NCBI GenBank assembly: GCA_001931875.2
Contig: MSJH02000712.1
Location: 117,765 to 171,155, forward strand
DNA length: 53,391 nt
Direction of reading: 5' to 3'
From: Byssochlamys sp. IMV 00236
Taxonomy: Eukaryota; Ascomycota; Eurotiomycetes; Eurotiales; Thermoascaceae
Both the position numbers and the translations under genes were made by a program. Shown one piece after another: positions 41,879 through 53,391 of this stretch (within the stretch, counting starts at the first letter, position 1; the number at the start of each line of letters is the position of its first letter). Under the pieces are notes generated by a model. That model saw only the letters and a program-made list of their open reading frames with translations, was not told the origin of the DNA and made no database searches.

Positions 41879-43453
41879 ATGGTTACCGTTACTCGTCAGT
41901 ACAATGAACGGGTATTTCCCATCAACTTTGCCCCTCAGGCCTCAGAGGCCGGTACGGTCGTGCCGCTCTCTCTCCTCGACGCGACCACGGCCAACTTTTC
42001 GGTTACAGGGGCCGTGTGGTTCCTTGAGAAATTAGAAGTTGAGCGAGTTACTCGTCAGGAATTCAATCGGCGTCTTCGAGAAGCCTTAGCGATTACTCTG
42101 GGATTTTACCCGCAATGGGCCGGCTGCCTCGAGCTGTCTCCCCAACGCCCAGGAGGTCAATTCGGGAGACTGCAAATAAGCTATGATCGCTCCCAGGACC
42201 CAGGAGTTGAGTTCGTCACTGCTGAAAGTGCTGAGACCCTGGACACTCTCGTTCCCCTCGATCGGTGTCATGCGCCGTACAAGGACATGCATCAAGTCTC
42301 GCTCGACGACTTTACACCGTCGACCGAGCTCGCTGCTCCTTTCTACGATGGAAGCGACACGTTCAAGCCAGCCGTGGCAATTCAATTAACGGAGCTCAAC
42401 TGCGGAGGAACAGTCCTTGCAATCAAAATGGCCCATCCGCTGGGCGACGCTCATACTCTGGCATACTTTGCGAACGATTGGGCACGCGTCAGCAAAGCTC
42501 TCGCAACGAACTCGCCAGTGCCGACTCTGTCCCCGCTCCTTGATCCAGCACGTCTCGATCGTCTGGCCGCAGGGGATCTTGACAAGCCTGAACTCGACCC
42601 GGAAATCAGCAAAACCGCCATGGACCTTCCTTTCCACCGGTACGATTGGTGGGCTCCAGCTGACGGGTGCCCTTGGCCCATCGAGCCACCCGAGCCGTTC
42701 AAGTCCCAGCCCCTCAAGCCCGCGGGCAAACCAATGCCGTGGTCAGAGTGGGATGTTGGTGCTCCTGTCTCGCATTATGTGATTCATTTTTCTCCGGCTC
42801 AGGTCCAAACCTTGTGGGAAGCTGCTTCCTCACAAGGCACAGCTCAAATCAGCCGTCACGATGCGCTTGTAGCGCACATTTGGTCCTGCATCAATCGCGC
42901 TCGAAATATGGATCGGGGGATCAACGAGGGCCTTGTGCACTGCGACCTGGTGTATGGTCTACGGGAGCGACTGCGTCTGGGTGTTAGTTTCCTCGGCTCG
43001 CCAATCGTTATGCTTGACATATCGATGGACGCTTCAAGTGCTCGGCAGACGGACATAGCACCGTTAGCTTCAGCGATTCGATCGACTCTGACGCAGATCA
43101 CTCCCGAGGGACTCAGAGCCCATCTTCATTCGGTTGCATATGAGGATTCTCCCCAGCGTCTCTGGCAGGCATTTCTTGGTGAGAGACATATCTTGGTAAC
43201 ATCATGGGCCCAGACCCCAGTGTACTCAGTTGATTTCGGGACTGGCTCGGTGCCTCGCTATGTCGAAGCCATAATTCCCAATATGGACGGCAATGTACAG
43301 GTTAAACAAGGGCCCAGGCCGGGTGTGGATGCTGTGCCGGATCTTGTGTCGGTCGAGTCTCAGTCCTGGTACATTAACGGGGTTGATATCTCGGTGCATC
43401 TACGATCGAGCGCAATGGAGAAGCTATTAAAGGACGAGCATCTATTCCCTTAG
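41879..43453 (+). CDS. BAHD-type acyltransferase (transferase family PF02458)
   Basis: CoA-dependent O- or N-acyltransferase; fungal relatives include trichothecene acetyltransferases and tailoring enzymes. A single exon encodes 524 residues. The catalytic HxxxD motif is HPLGD (His186, Asp190), and the structural DFGWG motif reads DFGTG (from Asp452), followed by PRYVE. The N-terminal half includes LSLLDATTANFSVTGAVWFL and LREALAITLGFYPQWAGCL, as in plant and fungal BAHD enzymes. No signal peptide. The gene ends about 240 bp before the AT-rich transposon block, so it may be subject to heterochromatin spreading. It is the last gene of the candidate cluster; cluster membership rests on proximity only. 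Confidence 0.9.
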   Translation: MVTVTRQYNERVFPINFAPQASEAGTVVPLSLLDATTANFSVTGAVWFLEKLEVERVTRQEFNRRLREALAITLGFYPQWAGCLELSPQRPGGQFGRLQISYDRSQDPGVEFVTAESAETLDTLVPLDRCHAPYKDMHQVSLDDFTPSTELAAPFYDGSDTFKPAVAIQLTELNCGGTVLAIKMAHPLGDAHTLAYFANDWARVSKALATNSPVPTLSPLLDPARLDRLAAGDLDKPELDPEISKTAMDLPFHRYDWWAPADGCPWPIEPPEPFKSQPLKPAGKPMPWSEWDVGAPVSHYVIHFSPAQVQTLWEAASSQGTAQISRHDALVAHIWSCINRARNMDRGINEGLVHCDLVYGLRERLRLGVSFLGSPIVMLDISMDASSARQTDIAPLASAIRSTLTQITPEGLRAHLHSVAYEDSPQRLWQAFLGERHILVTSWAQTPVYSVDFGTGSVPRYVEAIIPNMDGNVQVKQGPRPGVDAVPDLVSVESQSWYINGVDISVHLRSSAMEKLLKDEHLFP

Positions 43454-43689
43454 ATTATTTGAAAGAACTACAGCGTCTGTATATATGAAATAAATTTAAA
43501 CAAATGCAAACGAACGAGAAACTATATATATTTAGTGCTGTAAGCCATTGTAGGAGTGAGAAGGTTAGATTTCTTAAGTTCTACGGCTAGCTAAGATATG
43601 CCCGGTTCCCCGGCAGAACGAAGGTAGTATGGCCTACTATGCTATGTCTGCACCTTTTGTCTATAATATATACCCCCGGTTAAAAAAAT

Positions 43690-44667
43690 AAAGCAGCGTC
43701 TGCGCTATAGCTCCTTATTATATATATAATTTTAATTTAAAATATAATAAGTCTAAAATATAGTAATCTGAAAATATATATAAACCTTATAGTCTTTACT
43801 CTTATTGCTAATTCTTATATTTCTTAATAAGCTTCTTAGTATTTTTAAGGTTAATAATATTATATTATATATTATATTCTAGCTTAAATTCCTTTTATTA
43901 AATAAGATATTTAATAAAATATTATCTATAGGAATATTTAATATACTTTCTTAAAAATATTTTAATTTTAAACTTATTAGTTTTATTATTATTAAGCTAT
44001 AAAGGTTTAAATAATAATATTATATATTTAAAGAGATTATCTCTATTAAAGATAAGCTTAAGATAAGTAATAAAAATAATATTATAAATACGCTAATAAA
44101 AGAGTAGATTTAATTAATATATAAGCTTATTTATATATTTTTTAATTATAAATAGCTTAGTATATTATTAAGATAACTTATATTTAAATAGCGCTATAGA
44201 TAAAATTAAATATCTCTAGTATAAATATAAATATACTCTTTTCTTAAGCTAAAATTATATAGGCTAATAATATTTATTATAATAGTATTTTATATTTATT
44301 ATTATAATATTAATTATCTCTTAAATATTAATATAATTTATAAAGCTTTATCTTTAAATATTATTATTTAGCTACTTAATAATAGTTAATAGCTTAAGAT
44401 TAAATATAAGCTAATATAGAGAATACTTTATTATTATATTAATTATTATATTTATAGCTTTTTAAAGAATTAATAATATTACTAGCTAATTATTTAAATG
44501 CTTTAATCTTAATAATAAATATTATAGAGCGATTTTTACTTACTAATTAATTCTCTTTAACTGCTTATTTATTTATAGATAATAAGTAATAAAATAAAAG
44601 AGCTTAATATTAAGCTTTTTAAAAATTACTTACTAGAGATTAAATAAAAATTTAATATTATAGTTAA
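43690..44667. other. AT-rich block, unidentified RIP-like sequence
   Basis: Composition changes abruptly near 43690 to almost pure A/T with rare G or C, mostly in AGCT, CTTA and TAAG words. No coding motif or copy of the copia repeats could be recognised, so it may be another mutated element or an unaligned part of the same family. Confidence 0.5.
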
Positions 44668-45801
44668 AGTTAAAAAGAATAAGTTTAAATAAAATTCTCT
44701 AGATTAATCTAATAGCTTAAAGGGCTAATAATACTTAGAGAAAAAGAGTATTAGCGCATATAGTAAGCATAAAGTATATATCTATATTTTCTTAGTTAGA
44801 GTAATAAATTTTATATAGAGCTTAAGAAATAGTTTCTTTAAGCTATTTAATTTTATTAAAGTAAAATTATCTCTAAAGATTTTTTTAAAATAAAATCTTT
44901 ATTATATTAAAACTTACTAATTTTAATTATTATTTTATAATACTTCTCTTTAGTCTAAACTTATTAAATTAATTAATTTTAGTTAATTTAAGAATTTTAA
45001 AAAGTTTACTTTTAATAGTAATTTAATAAAACTATTTATTATTATATCTTATATTTTAATAAACTTAATATTAATCTTATTCTTTTAATATAAGTTATAT
45101 ATATAGTAGTATATAATATTAATATACTTTAATCTTTTATAGGTATAAGTATCTTTAATTAATAATAATAATACTTAGTTATTCTTATAGACTTTAATTA
45201 AAAAACTAATAATAAAAGCTTACTTTTCTCTTATTATTAGCTTAAATTTATTTAAACTAATATAATATCTATATCTTATATCTCTTAAAAAAAGGGCTAA
45301 TTATTAAAATTACTTTATAATTTAATATATAGCTATATATTTAGCCTCTATAATTAAAGTTATAATAAACTTTTATTTTTTATTTAATTAATTTATTAAA
45401 CTATTAGTTAAAATAAAAATATTCTCTAAGATTAATATCTAATTAATCTTATTTATTATATAATCTAAATTTAAATATTTAATAAATTACTAGTCTTAGT
45501 TTATATTAAACTTAAGATTAAAATATATAGTTAATTATAAGTATTTCATAAAAGACTTTAATATCTTAAAGTATCTTTTAAATAGATTTAATAAATATTA
45601 ATTTAATTTACTTATTATAAATATAATATTTAGTCTTATTAAGATTATTAAATAAATTAAGCTATTAATAATTTTTTAATACTCTTTTTAATTTATTCTT
45701 TTATTTTAAAAGCTAAATAGTTTTAAAGAGTTATATTTATTTAATAAAATATTAATTAAATATATCTTTTTTTTACTTATTTTATATTATAATAAGAGTT
45801 C
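44668..45801 (-). mobile_element. Partial Ty1/copia copy, inverted (3' end plus LTR)
   Basis: 44668-44942 is the reverse complement of the LTR found at 51201-51481, and 44943-45801 is the reverse complement of the internal sequence at about 50345-51200 with scattered transitions. The copy is cut at 45801, exactly where a plus-oriented LTR begins, so it was broken by a later insertion or rearrangement. All reading frames are closed. Confidence 0.8.
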
Positions 45802-46191
45802 TATTATAAAATAATAGTTAAGACTAGTAAGTTTTAATATAATAAAGATTTTACTTTAAGAAAATCTTTAAGAATAATTTTATTTTAATAAAATTAAATA
45901 GCTTAGAGAAATTACTTCTTAAGCTCTATATAAAATCTATTACTTTAATTAAGAAAATATAGAGATATATCTTATATTTACTATATATACTAATACTCTT
46001 TTTCTTTAAATATTATTAACTCTTTAAGCTATTAGATTAATCTAAGGAATTTTATTTAAATTTATTCTTTTTAACTAGTTATAAGCCTAGGTTTATAATA
46101 ATTTAAGAGAAATAGCTATATAGTAAAAACTATTTTATCTTAAATATTTAAGTTTAAACTAATAGTAATAAGCTATCTTTATATAAGAGAA
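45802..46191 (+). repeat. LTR copy A (390 bp), adjacent to LTR B
   Basis: It starts TATTATAAAATAATAG and ends AAGAGAA, and is repeated directly by the next 391 bp. Internal landmarks shared by all LTR copies include ATTAGATTAATCTA and CTTTTTCTTTAA. The original TG...CA ends are probably mutated to TA...A. Confidence 0.85.
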
Positions 46192-46582
46192 TATTATAAA
46201 ATAATAGTTAAGACTAGTAAATTTTAATATAATAAAGATTTTACTTTAAGAAAGTCTTTAATAATAATTTTACTTTAGTAAAATTAGGCGGCTTAAAGAA
46301 ACTACTTCTTAAGCTTTATATAAAAATCTATTACTTTAACTAAGAAAATATAGATATATACTTTATATTTACTATATATGCTAATACTCTTTTTCCTTAA
46401 GTATTATTAGCCTTTTAAGCTATTAGATTAATCTAGAAAATTCTATTTAAACCTATTCTTTTTAATTAATTATAAGCCTAGGTTTATAATAACTTAGGAA
46501 AAACAGCTATATAGTAAAAATTATTCTATTTTAAATATTTAAATTTAAACTAGTAGTAATAAGCTACTTTTATATAAAAGAA
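46192..46582 (+). repeat. LTR copy B, 5' LTR of the main copia element
   Basis: 391 bp, directly following LTR A and aligning to it along its full length, with only transition-type differences and small changes. Confidence 0.85.
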
Positions 46583-49500
46583 TCTGTAATAAAATTACTT
46601 TAATACTATATTAAGTATTAAATCTAATAGAAGTTAGATCTTATTAAAGGTTAGAAGATTAATCTATTATTATTATATTCTTAATAGAAAATAAAGATAA
46701 TAAAAGAGAGAAATTAATTTTTACTCTTTTAAAGAAAAACTATAAGATATAGTTTTTATATATAAAAAATAACTTCTTAATAAGAATTATTAAAATATTA
46801 TTAAATTATTTAAAAAAAAAAAAGCTAAGATAAGAAAATATTTAAAAAGACTAATATAATTATATAATATTAAATTATTAAATACCTTTTAAATAATAAC
46901 TAAGAGAATTTTATAGATTTATTTAATATAAAGAATTTATAGAAGAGACTATAAATAAAATATAAATAATCTCTCTTTACCTAGAAATATTAGCTTATTT
47001 AATAATATATATAATTTCAGATAATCTCTAAATAGATAATTTTAAATATTTAGAGATAACTAGACTTAATAGAGAAAAAAATTAAAATATATAATAAAAA
47101 TATATTTTCTTTAGTTAAACTTAAAGCTAAGATTTAATAATTATTCTTAGCCTTATTTAAAGAGTATACTACTACTAGAATAATAATTAATATATAAATA
47201 AGCCTAGATATAGATAAAATCTTAAATATTTTAAAAGAGATAAAAATCTAACTTTAAATAAAGCTAATTACTATATTTTTTACTAAAAATAAATAAACCT
47301 TAATTAAATATTATATCTATAAAAAGAATTATTATATTAAAGATTACTTATTTCTATCTATTATTTAAAAAAAATATAAGAGATAGCTAAAAATAGAGAA
47401 AGAAGTCTCTTAAATAAATATTTAATAATCTTATTATCTAGAATAAAAAGATAATAGACTTAATTACTAAACTCTATAAGGAGATTTAATTTTTAAAAAA
47501 TAAGAGATTAAAAGATAAGAAATATAGGATATATAAGGTAAAAAAAATCTTAAACTCTAGGAAAAGCTAATTTTAATTAAAATCCTTAATTTTAATTACT
47601 TTTAATAACTAAGTCTTATATAAAATTACTTACTTTTTAAAAAATATTACTAATAAGAATTTATCCTAATAGTATATAGATAATAATATTAATTTATATA
47701 TAATTAATAAAAATTACTACTTTAAAGAATTATTAATTTAAATTTAATAAAGATATATTTATATAAGTAAAGGGATCCTGCATTTAAAATATATAGAGAT
47801 AGCTATTTTAAGAGATAAAAATAGGAAAATATTAGACTTAAAAAATATATTGCTTATATTAAACCTTAGAATAAATCTTTTATTAATTAAGATATTCTAT
47901 TAGCAATTAAATATATATAAATATTTTAATAAAAAAACAATATATATATTAAATAAGTTAGACAAGGTTATAATTTAAAGTACTATTAAATATAAAGTTT
48001 ATATTATTAAAAGAATTTTTTTAAATTAAATATTTAAGTTATAGTATATACTTATTATATTAATCTTTATTAAAGATACTTTTAATACTATAATTATAGA
48101 TTAAAAAGAAAGATTTTATTAAAATAAAATTAAGGAAAAAAAAGGATTTTATTAAAATAAAATCTAGAAGAAGTATTAATTATAATATAAAAGAATTAGC
48201 TATTTTAAACTTAAAAAAGTCAGAAACTTATATAATTTAACTATATTAAAGAAGCTTATTAAAGTAGTAATAAACTACTAATATATAATATATACTATAA
48301 TTAATATTAAAAATAAGAGAGAGACTATTAGTATATAAAAGGCTAATATCCTTAAATTTATCTATATAAATATATGCGGTTAAATACTAAAGTTTAAGAA
48401 TAAATATATTTACTTCTTAATTATTATAAATAATTTTTTAAAAAAAATATAGGTATTTCTAATAAGAGCTAAATCTAATACTGCTCTTATCTTAAATAAA
48501 TAAAAAAAAAAGATAAAGATAATAATAAGTCTCTAAATTCTTAATATATAATTAAATAATATATTAAAATTTAAGAATCTTTTTAAGACTTAGAAGAAAT
48601 AGTTTAATATATATTATAAACTAATAGTTCTATATATATTAATATAAAATAAAGCTATAAAATAAGTATATTAAACTATTAAAAAAGGAATAAAAGCTAT
48701 ATTTAAAGATTTAAACCTTTTAATTAAACTATAGGTAAAAATAGTTTAAACTAATATATATATTAAAAATAAAGTATTAAATAGACTAATAATTAATAAG
48801 ATTTAAATATTTCTAAAAGAAGCTTTTATTAGAATTAAGCTATTAATTAACTATTTAAAAGTATAGAAATATTAAGTAATATTATATATAAACCTAGAAT
48901 CTCTACTATAAGATATATAGAGAGATAAATTAATAAATTAAGGCAGAATCTATATTTTTATAAAATATATTAAAAGAATAAATAAATAATAAAAAATTTA
49001 GGCTTTAAATATAAGAAAGATTATTAAAACTTATTAAGCTAAGTTCTTTAAAGATAAATTAAGAGAAAATTTAAACCTTAAGATTTCTTAAAAATTATTA
49101 TTAAATATAGTATTAATAAAAAATTTAAAAGGTTAATTAGTAACTTAGCCTATTATCTTAAATATATATATACTCTTAAGTAAAAAGAAAAATAATATTA
49201 ATAATTAGAAGAAAAGCTATAAAGAAGTTCTAGTTTTTCTTTAAAAAAAAAGATTTTTTATTATAATAAAATTATAGAATAAAAGAAAATACTTAATTAT
49301 TTTTACTTTAATAATTTAAATAATTATAAGAATTTATAAATAAACCCTTTATCTTTATTAAGCAGATAAGTTATATCTTATATAGAAATTCTCTATATAA
49401 TAAAGTATAAGAGAGAAAATATTAAATTAATAAATAATAAATAAGATATTAAGAAGTTATATTAAGTAATACTTATATTAAATCTCCTATCTCTAGGCAT

Positions 49501-51200
49501 TAATATAAACTAGAAAAAATATATAAAATAAGCATTAAATATTATAATAGCAGCATATATAGTAAAAGAGTATATTTTAATCTTAAACTTATATTATACT
49601 ATAATTAATAACTTTACTTAAAATAAATTATAGTAAAATATATTTAAAGTTAAAATAAATATACTTTAAATAAATAAAATTTTTAAAGTAATTATATTAC
49701 TATTAGAAGCTAATATTATAATTAGCTATTAGATATTAATTATAAAATATAACTTAAATAATTTCCTTTAAAAACTTAAGGCGCGCCTTATTATTTAAGG
49801 ATTTACTTAGAAATATAGTATTAATTTTAAATATATCTTTACTCTTATCTTATAATATAATATATTATAAATATTTCTAGCTATTATTATAATAGAGAAT
49901 TATAAGTACTATATTATAAATATTAATAATATCTTTATAAAGTTAATATTAAAGGAGAAAATTTATATAATATCTTTATTAAAAATAAATATATTATTAA
50001 GAATAATATTAAAAGTTCTTTAATCTCTATATAATTTAAAATAAGCTATAAGAAATTAGAATTAAACCTATATAGAAATACTCTAGAGAATAGGTTTTAT
50101 ATAGACTAATATTAATTTATACTTATTATAGTATTTAGAGAAAGAGATTTTATTCTTAATATATATTAATAATATTTTAATTAGTATAAAGTAAATAGAG
50201 AGTATTTACTAGTTTAAATAAAAGTTTAAATTAATATATAAGATAAAGGATTTAAAAGAAATAAAAAAGATCTTTAATATTTAAATTACTTAAAATAGGG
50301 AAGACTAAATATTAATAATAGATTAATTTTACTATACTAAGAAACTCTTATTATAATATAAAATAAGTAAAGAGAAAATATATTTAGTTAATATTTTATT
50401 AAATAGATATAACTCTTTAAAACTATTTAGCCTTTAAAATAAAAGAGTAAATTAAAGAGAGTATTAAAGGATTATTAATAGTTTAATTTATTTAATAATT
50501 TTAATAAGATTAAATATTATATTTATAGTAAGTAAATTAAGTTAATATTTATTAAATTTATTTAAAAAGTACTTTAAGATATTAAAGTCCCTTATAAGAT
50601 ATCTATAATTAACTATATATTTTAGTCTTAAATTTAATATAAACTAAGATTAATAACTTATTAAATACTTAGACTTAAATTATATAATAAATAAGACTAA
50701 TTAAATATTAATCTTAGGGAATATCTTTATTTTAGCTAGTAGCTTAATAAGCTAATTAAATAAAAAATAAAAGTCTATTATAACTTTAACTATAGAGATT
50801 AAATATATAGCTATATATTAAGCTATAAAATAGTCTTAATAATTAGCCCTTCTTTTAAAAGATATAGAATATAAATATTATATTAGTTTAAATAAATTTA
50901 AACTAATAATAAAAGAGAAGTAAGCTTTTATTACTAGTTTTTTAATTAAGGTTTATAAAGATAATTAAGTATTATTATTATTAATTAGAGATACTTATAC
51001 TTATAAAAAATTAAAGTATATTAATATCGCGTACTATTATATATATAACTTATACTAAAGGAATAAGATTAATATTAAGTTTATTAGAATATAGAATATA
51101 ATAGTAAATAGTTTTATTAAACTATTATTAAAGATAGATTTTTTAAGATTTTTAAGCTAATTAGAATTAACTAACTTAATAAGTTTAAATTAAGGAAAAG

Positions 51201-51481
51201 TATTATAAAATAATAGTTAAAATTAATAAATTCTAGTATAATAAAGATTTTACTTTAAAAAAGTCTTTAATAATAATTTTATTTTAGTAAAATTAAATAG
51301 CTTAAAGAAATTACTTTTTAAGCTTTATATAAAAATCTATTACTTTAACTAAGAAAATATAGATATATACTCTATATCTACTATATATGCTAATACTCTT
51401 TTTCTTTAAGTATTATTAGCCTTTTAAGCTATTAGATTAATCTAGGAAATTCTATTTAAACTTATTCTTTTTAACTAAGAA
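51201..51481 (+). repeat. LTR copy C, 3' LTR of the main element, internally shortened
   Basis: It aligns to the first roughly 280 bp of LTRs A and B, then joins directly to the AAGAAT sequence at their end, so about 110 bp of the LTR tail is missing. It also serves as the 5' LTR of the next internal region. Confidence 0.8.
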
Positions 51482-53391
51482 TTTATAATAAGACTATTTT
51501 AATATTATATTAAATACTAAATCTAATAAGAGTTAGATTTTATTAAAGATTAAAGAATTAATTTATTATTATTATATTTTTAATAAAAGATAAAAATAAT
51601 AAAAGAAAGAAATTAATTTTTACCTTCTTAAGGAAGAACTATAAGATATAGTTTTTATATATAAAAAAATAGCTTCTTAGTAAGAATTACTAAGATACTA
51701 TTAAATTATTTAAAAAAAAAAAGAAAAATTAAGATAAAAAGATATTTAAAAAGATTAATATAATTATATAATATTAAATTATTAAATATCTTTTAAATAG
51801 TAATTAAAAGAACTTTATAAATTTATTTAATATAGAGAATTTATAAAAGAGACTATAAATAAAATATAAATAATCTCTCTTTATTTAAAAATATTAGCTT
51901 ATTTAATAATATATATAATTTTAAATAACTCTAGAATAAATAATTTTAAATATTTAGAGATAATTAAATTTAATAGAGAAGAAAATTAAAGTATATAATA
52001 AAAATATATCTTCTTTAATTAAACTTAAAGCTAGAATTTAATAATTATTCTTAGCTTTATTTAAAAAGTATATTATTACTAAAATAGTAATTAATATATA
52101 AATAAGCTTAAATATAAATAAAATCCTAAGTATTTTAAAGAAAGTAAAAGCTTAACTTTAAATAAAGCTAATTATTATATTCTTTATTAAGAATAAATAA
52201 ATTCTAATTAAATATTATATCTATAAAAAGAATTACTATATTAAAAACTACTTATTCTTATTTATTATTTAGAAAAATATAAGAAATAACTAAAGATAAA
52301 AAAAGAAATCTCTTAAATAAATATTTAATAGTTTTATTATTTAAGATAAAAAAATAATAGACTTAATTATTAAACTTTATAAAGAAGTTTAATCTTTAAA
52401 GAATAAAAGATTAAAAAATAAGAAATATAGAATATATAAGGCAGAAAAAACCTTAAACTTTAAAAAAAGCTAATTTTAATTAAAATCTTTAACTTTAATT
52501 ATTTTTAATAACTAAGTCTTATATAAAATTACTTATCTTTTAAAAGATATTACTAATAAAAATCTATTTTAATAGTATATAAATAATAGTATTAGTTTAT
52601 ATATAATTAATAAAAACTATTATTTTAAAGAACTATTAATTTAAATTTAATAGAAGTATATTTATATAGGTGGAGGAATTCTATATTTAGAATATATAGA
52701 AATAGCTATTTTAAAAGATAAAGATAAGAAAATATTAAACTTAAAAAATATATTACTTATATTAAACCTTAAGGTAAATCTCTTATTAATTAAGATATTC
52801 TACTAATAATTAAATATATATAATTATTTTAATAAAAAAATAATAATATTTATATTAAATAAGTTAAATAAGATTATAATTTAAGATACTATTAAATATA
52901 AAATTTATATTATTAAGAGAATTTTCTTAGACTAAATACTTAAGTTATAATATATACTTATTATATTACTCTCTATTAAAAATACTCTTAATACTATAAT
53001 TATAAATTAAAAAGAAAGATTTTATTAAAATAAAATTAAAAAAAAGAAGAATTTTATTAAAATAAAATTTAAAAAGAGTATTAATTATAATATAAGAAAA
53101 TTAACTATTTTAAACTTAAAAAGGTTAAGAACTTATATAACTTAATTATATTAAAGAAGCCTATTAAAGTAATAATAAACTACTAGTATATAATATATAT
53201 TATAACTAATATTAGAAATAAAAGAGAAACTATTAATATATAAAAGGCTAATATTCTTAAACTTATCTATATAGATATATATAGTTAAATATTAAAGTTT
53301 AAGAATAAATAATAAATATATTTATTTTTTAATAGTTATAAATAATTTTTTAAAAAAAATATAGATATTTTTAATAAAAGCTAAATTTAAT
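51482..53391 (+). mobile_element. Second copia internal region, truncated by window end
   Basis: It aligns collinearly with about 46583-48480 (gag and the start of pol) of the main element, with many A/T substitutions. It starts immediately after LTR C and runs out of the window, so two elements share an LTR in tandem. Confidence 0.85.

Larger units (their letters stand above)
46192..51481 (+). mobile_element. Near full-length RIP-degraded Ty1/copia retrotransposon
   Basis: LTR B (46192-46582), internal region (46583-51200) and LTR C (51201-51481) give about 5.3 kb, normal for copia. The pol order is readable through the mutations, in one consistent frame. RT begins with KLKARLI at 49772-49792; the YVDD box survives as YINN at 50162-50173 (130 codons later, as in copia RTs); and the RNase H end reads KSIITLTIEIKYIAI at about 50771-50815. 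Stops replace Gln and Trp codons, which fits C-to-T change on both strands by RIP. A gag-like segment with a possible decayed zinc knuckle lies near 47303-47350. RNase H after RT and before the 3' LTR identifies Ty1/copia rather than Ty3. No intact protein can be made. Confidence 0.9.

Overview
The window is nuclear DNA of a filamentous ascomycete, almost certainly an Aspergillus or a close Eurotiales relative. Evidence: short GT-AG introns of about 50-130 bp, a CreA-type carbon repressor, a UapC-type purine permease, a delta-9 desaturase fused to cytochrome b5, and an AT-rich block of mutated LTR retrotransposon typical of RIP. Gene models were built by hand by joining reading frames across GT-AG introns and checking phase at each junction. 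No tRNA, rRNA or CRISPR array was seen.

Left part (1-15 kb), core genes: creA (+, 198-1466); a Rad51-paralogue recombination protein (-, 4846-6423, first exon uncertain); a MOSC-domain protein (+, 6769-8270); a UapC-like uric acid/xanthine permease (-, 8534-10483) with a TCGG-N6-CCGA site and paired GATA sites upstream; and the stearoyl-CoA desaturase (+, 13711-15149) behind a pyrimidine-rich leader. Long intergenic stretches (1.5-4.8 kb and 10.5-13.7 kb) hold only simple repeats.

Middle part (16-30 kb), mixed accessory and core: a truncated sugar transporter (16184-16784); a six-exon fungal transcription-factor-domain protein without a zinc cluster (-, 17402-19181), divergent from an intronless old yellow enzyme (+, 19838-20941); a secreted purple acid phosphatase (+, 21962-23633); an uncharacterised protein with a long glycine-rich tract (-, 24144-25867); and the M3 metallopeptidase MepB/saccharolysin (-, 27914-30189).

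Right part (32-43.5 kb), a candidate gene cluster: a Zn2Cys6 regulator (-), a small degenerate M20-like protein (+), an enol-lactonase-like alpha/beta hydrolase (+), a beta-hydroxyacid dehydrogenase (-), a metal-dependent amidohydrolase (+) and a BAHD-type acyltransferase (+). Two of its promoter regions share an exact 13-mer and three share a GACTCCG motif. No backbone synthase (PKS, NRPS or terpene cyclase) is visible, so a small catabolic or tailoring pathway is the best guess; its substrate is unknown.

From about 43.69 kb to the end the DNA is extremely AT-rich. It holds decayed Ty1/copia copies: an inverted partial copy, two adjacent LTRs, a nearly full-length element (46192-51481) whose RT and RNase H motifs remain in one frame, and the start of a second internal region running off the window. 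The acyltransferase gene ends about 240 bp from this block.
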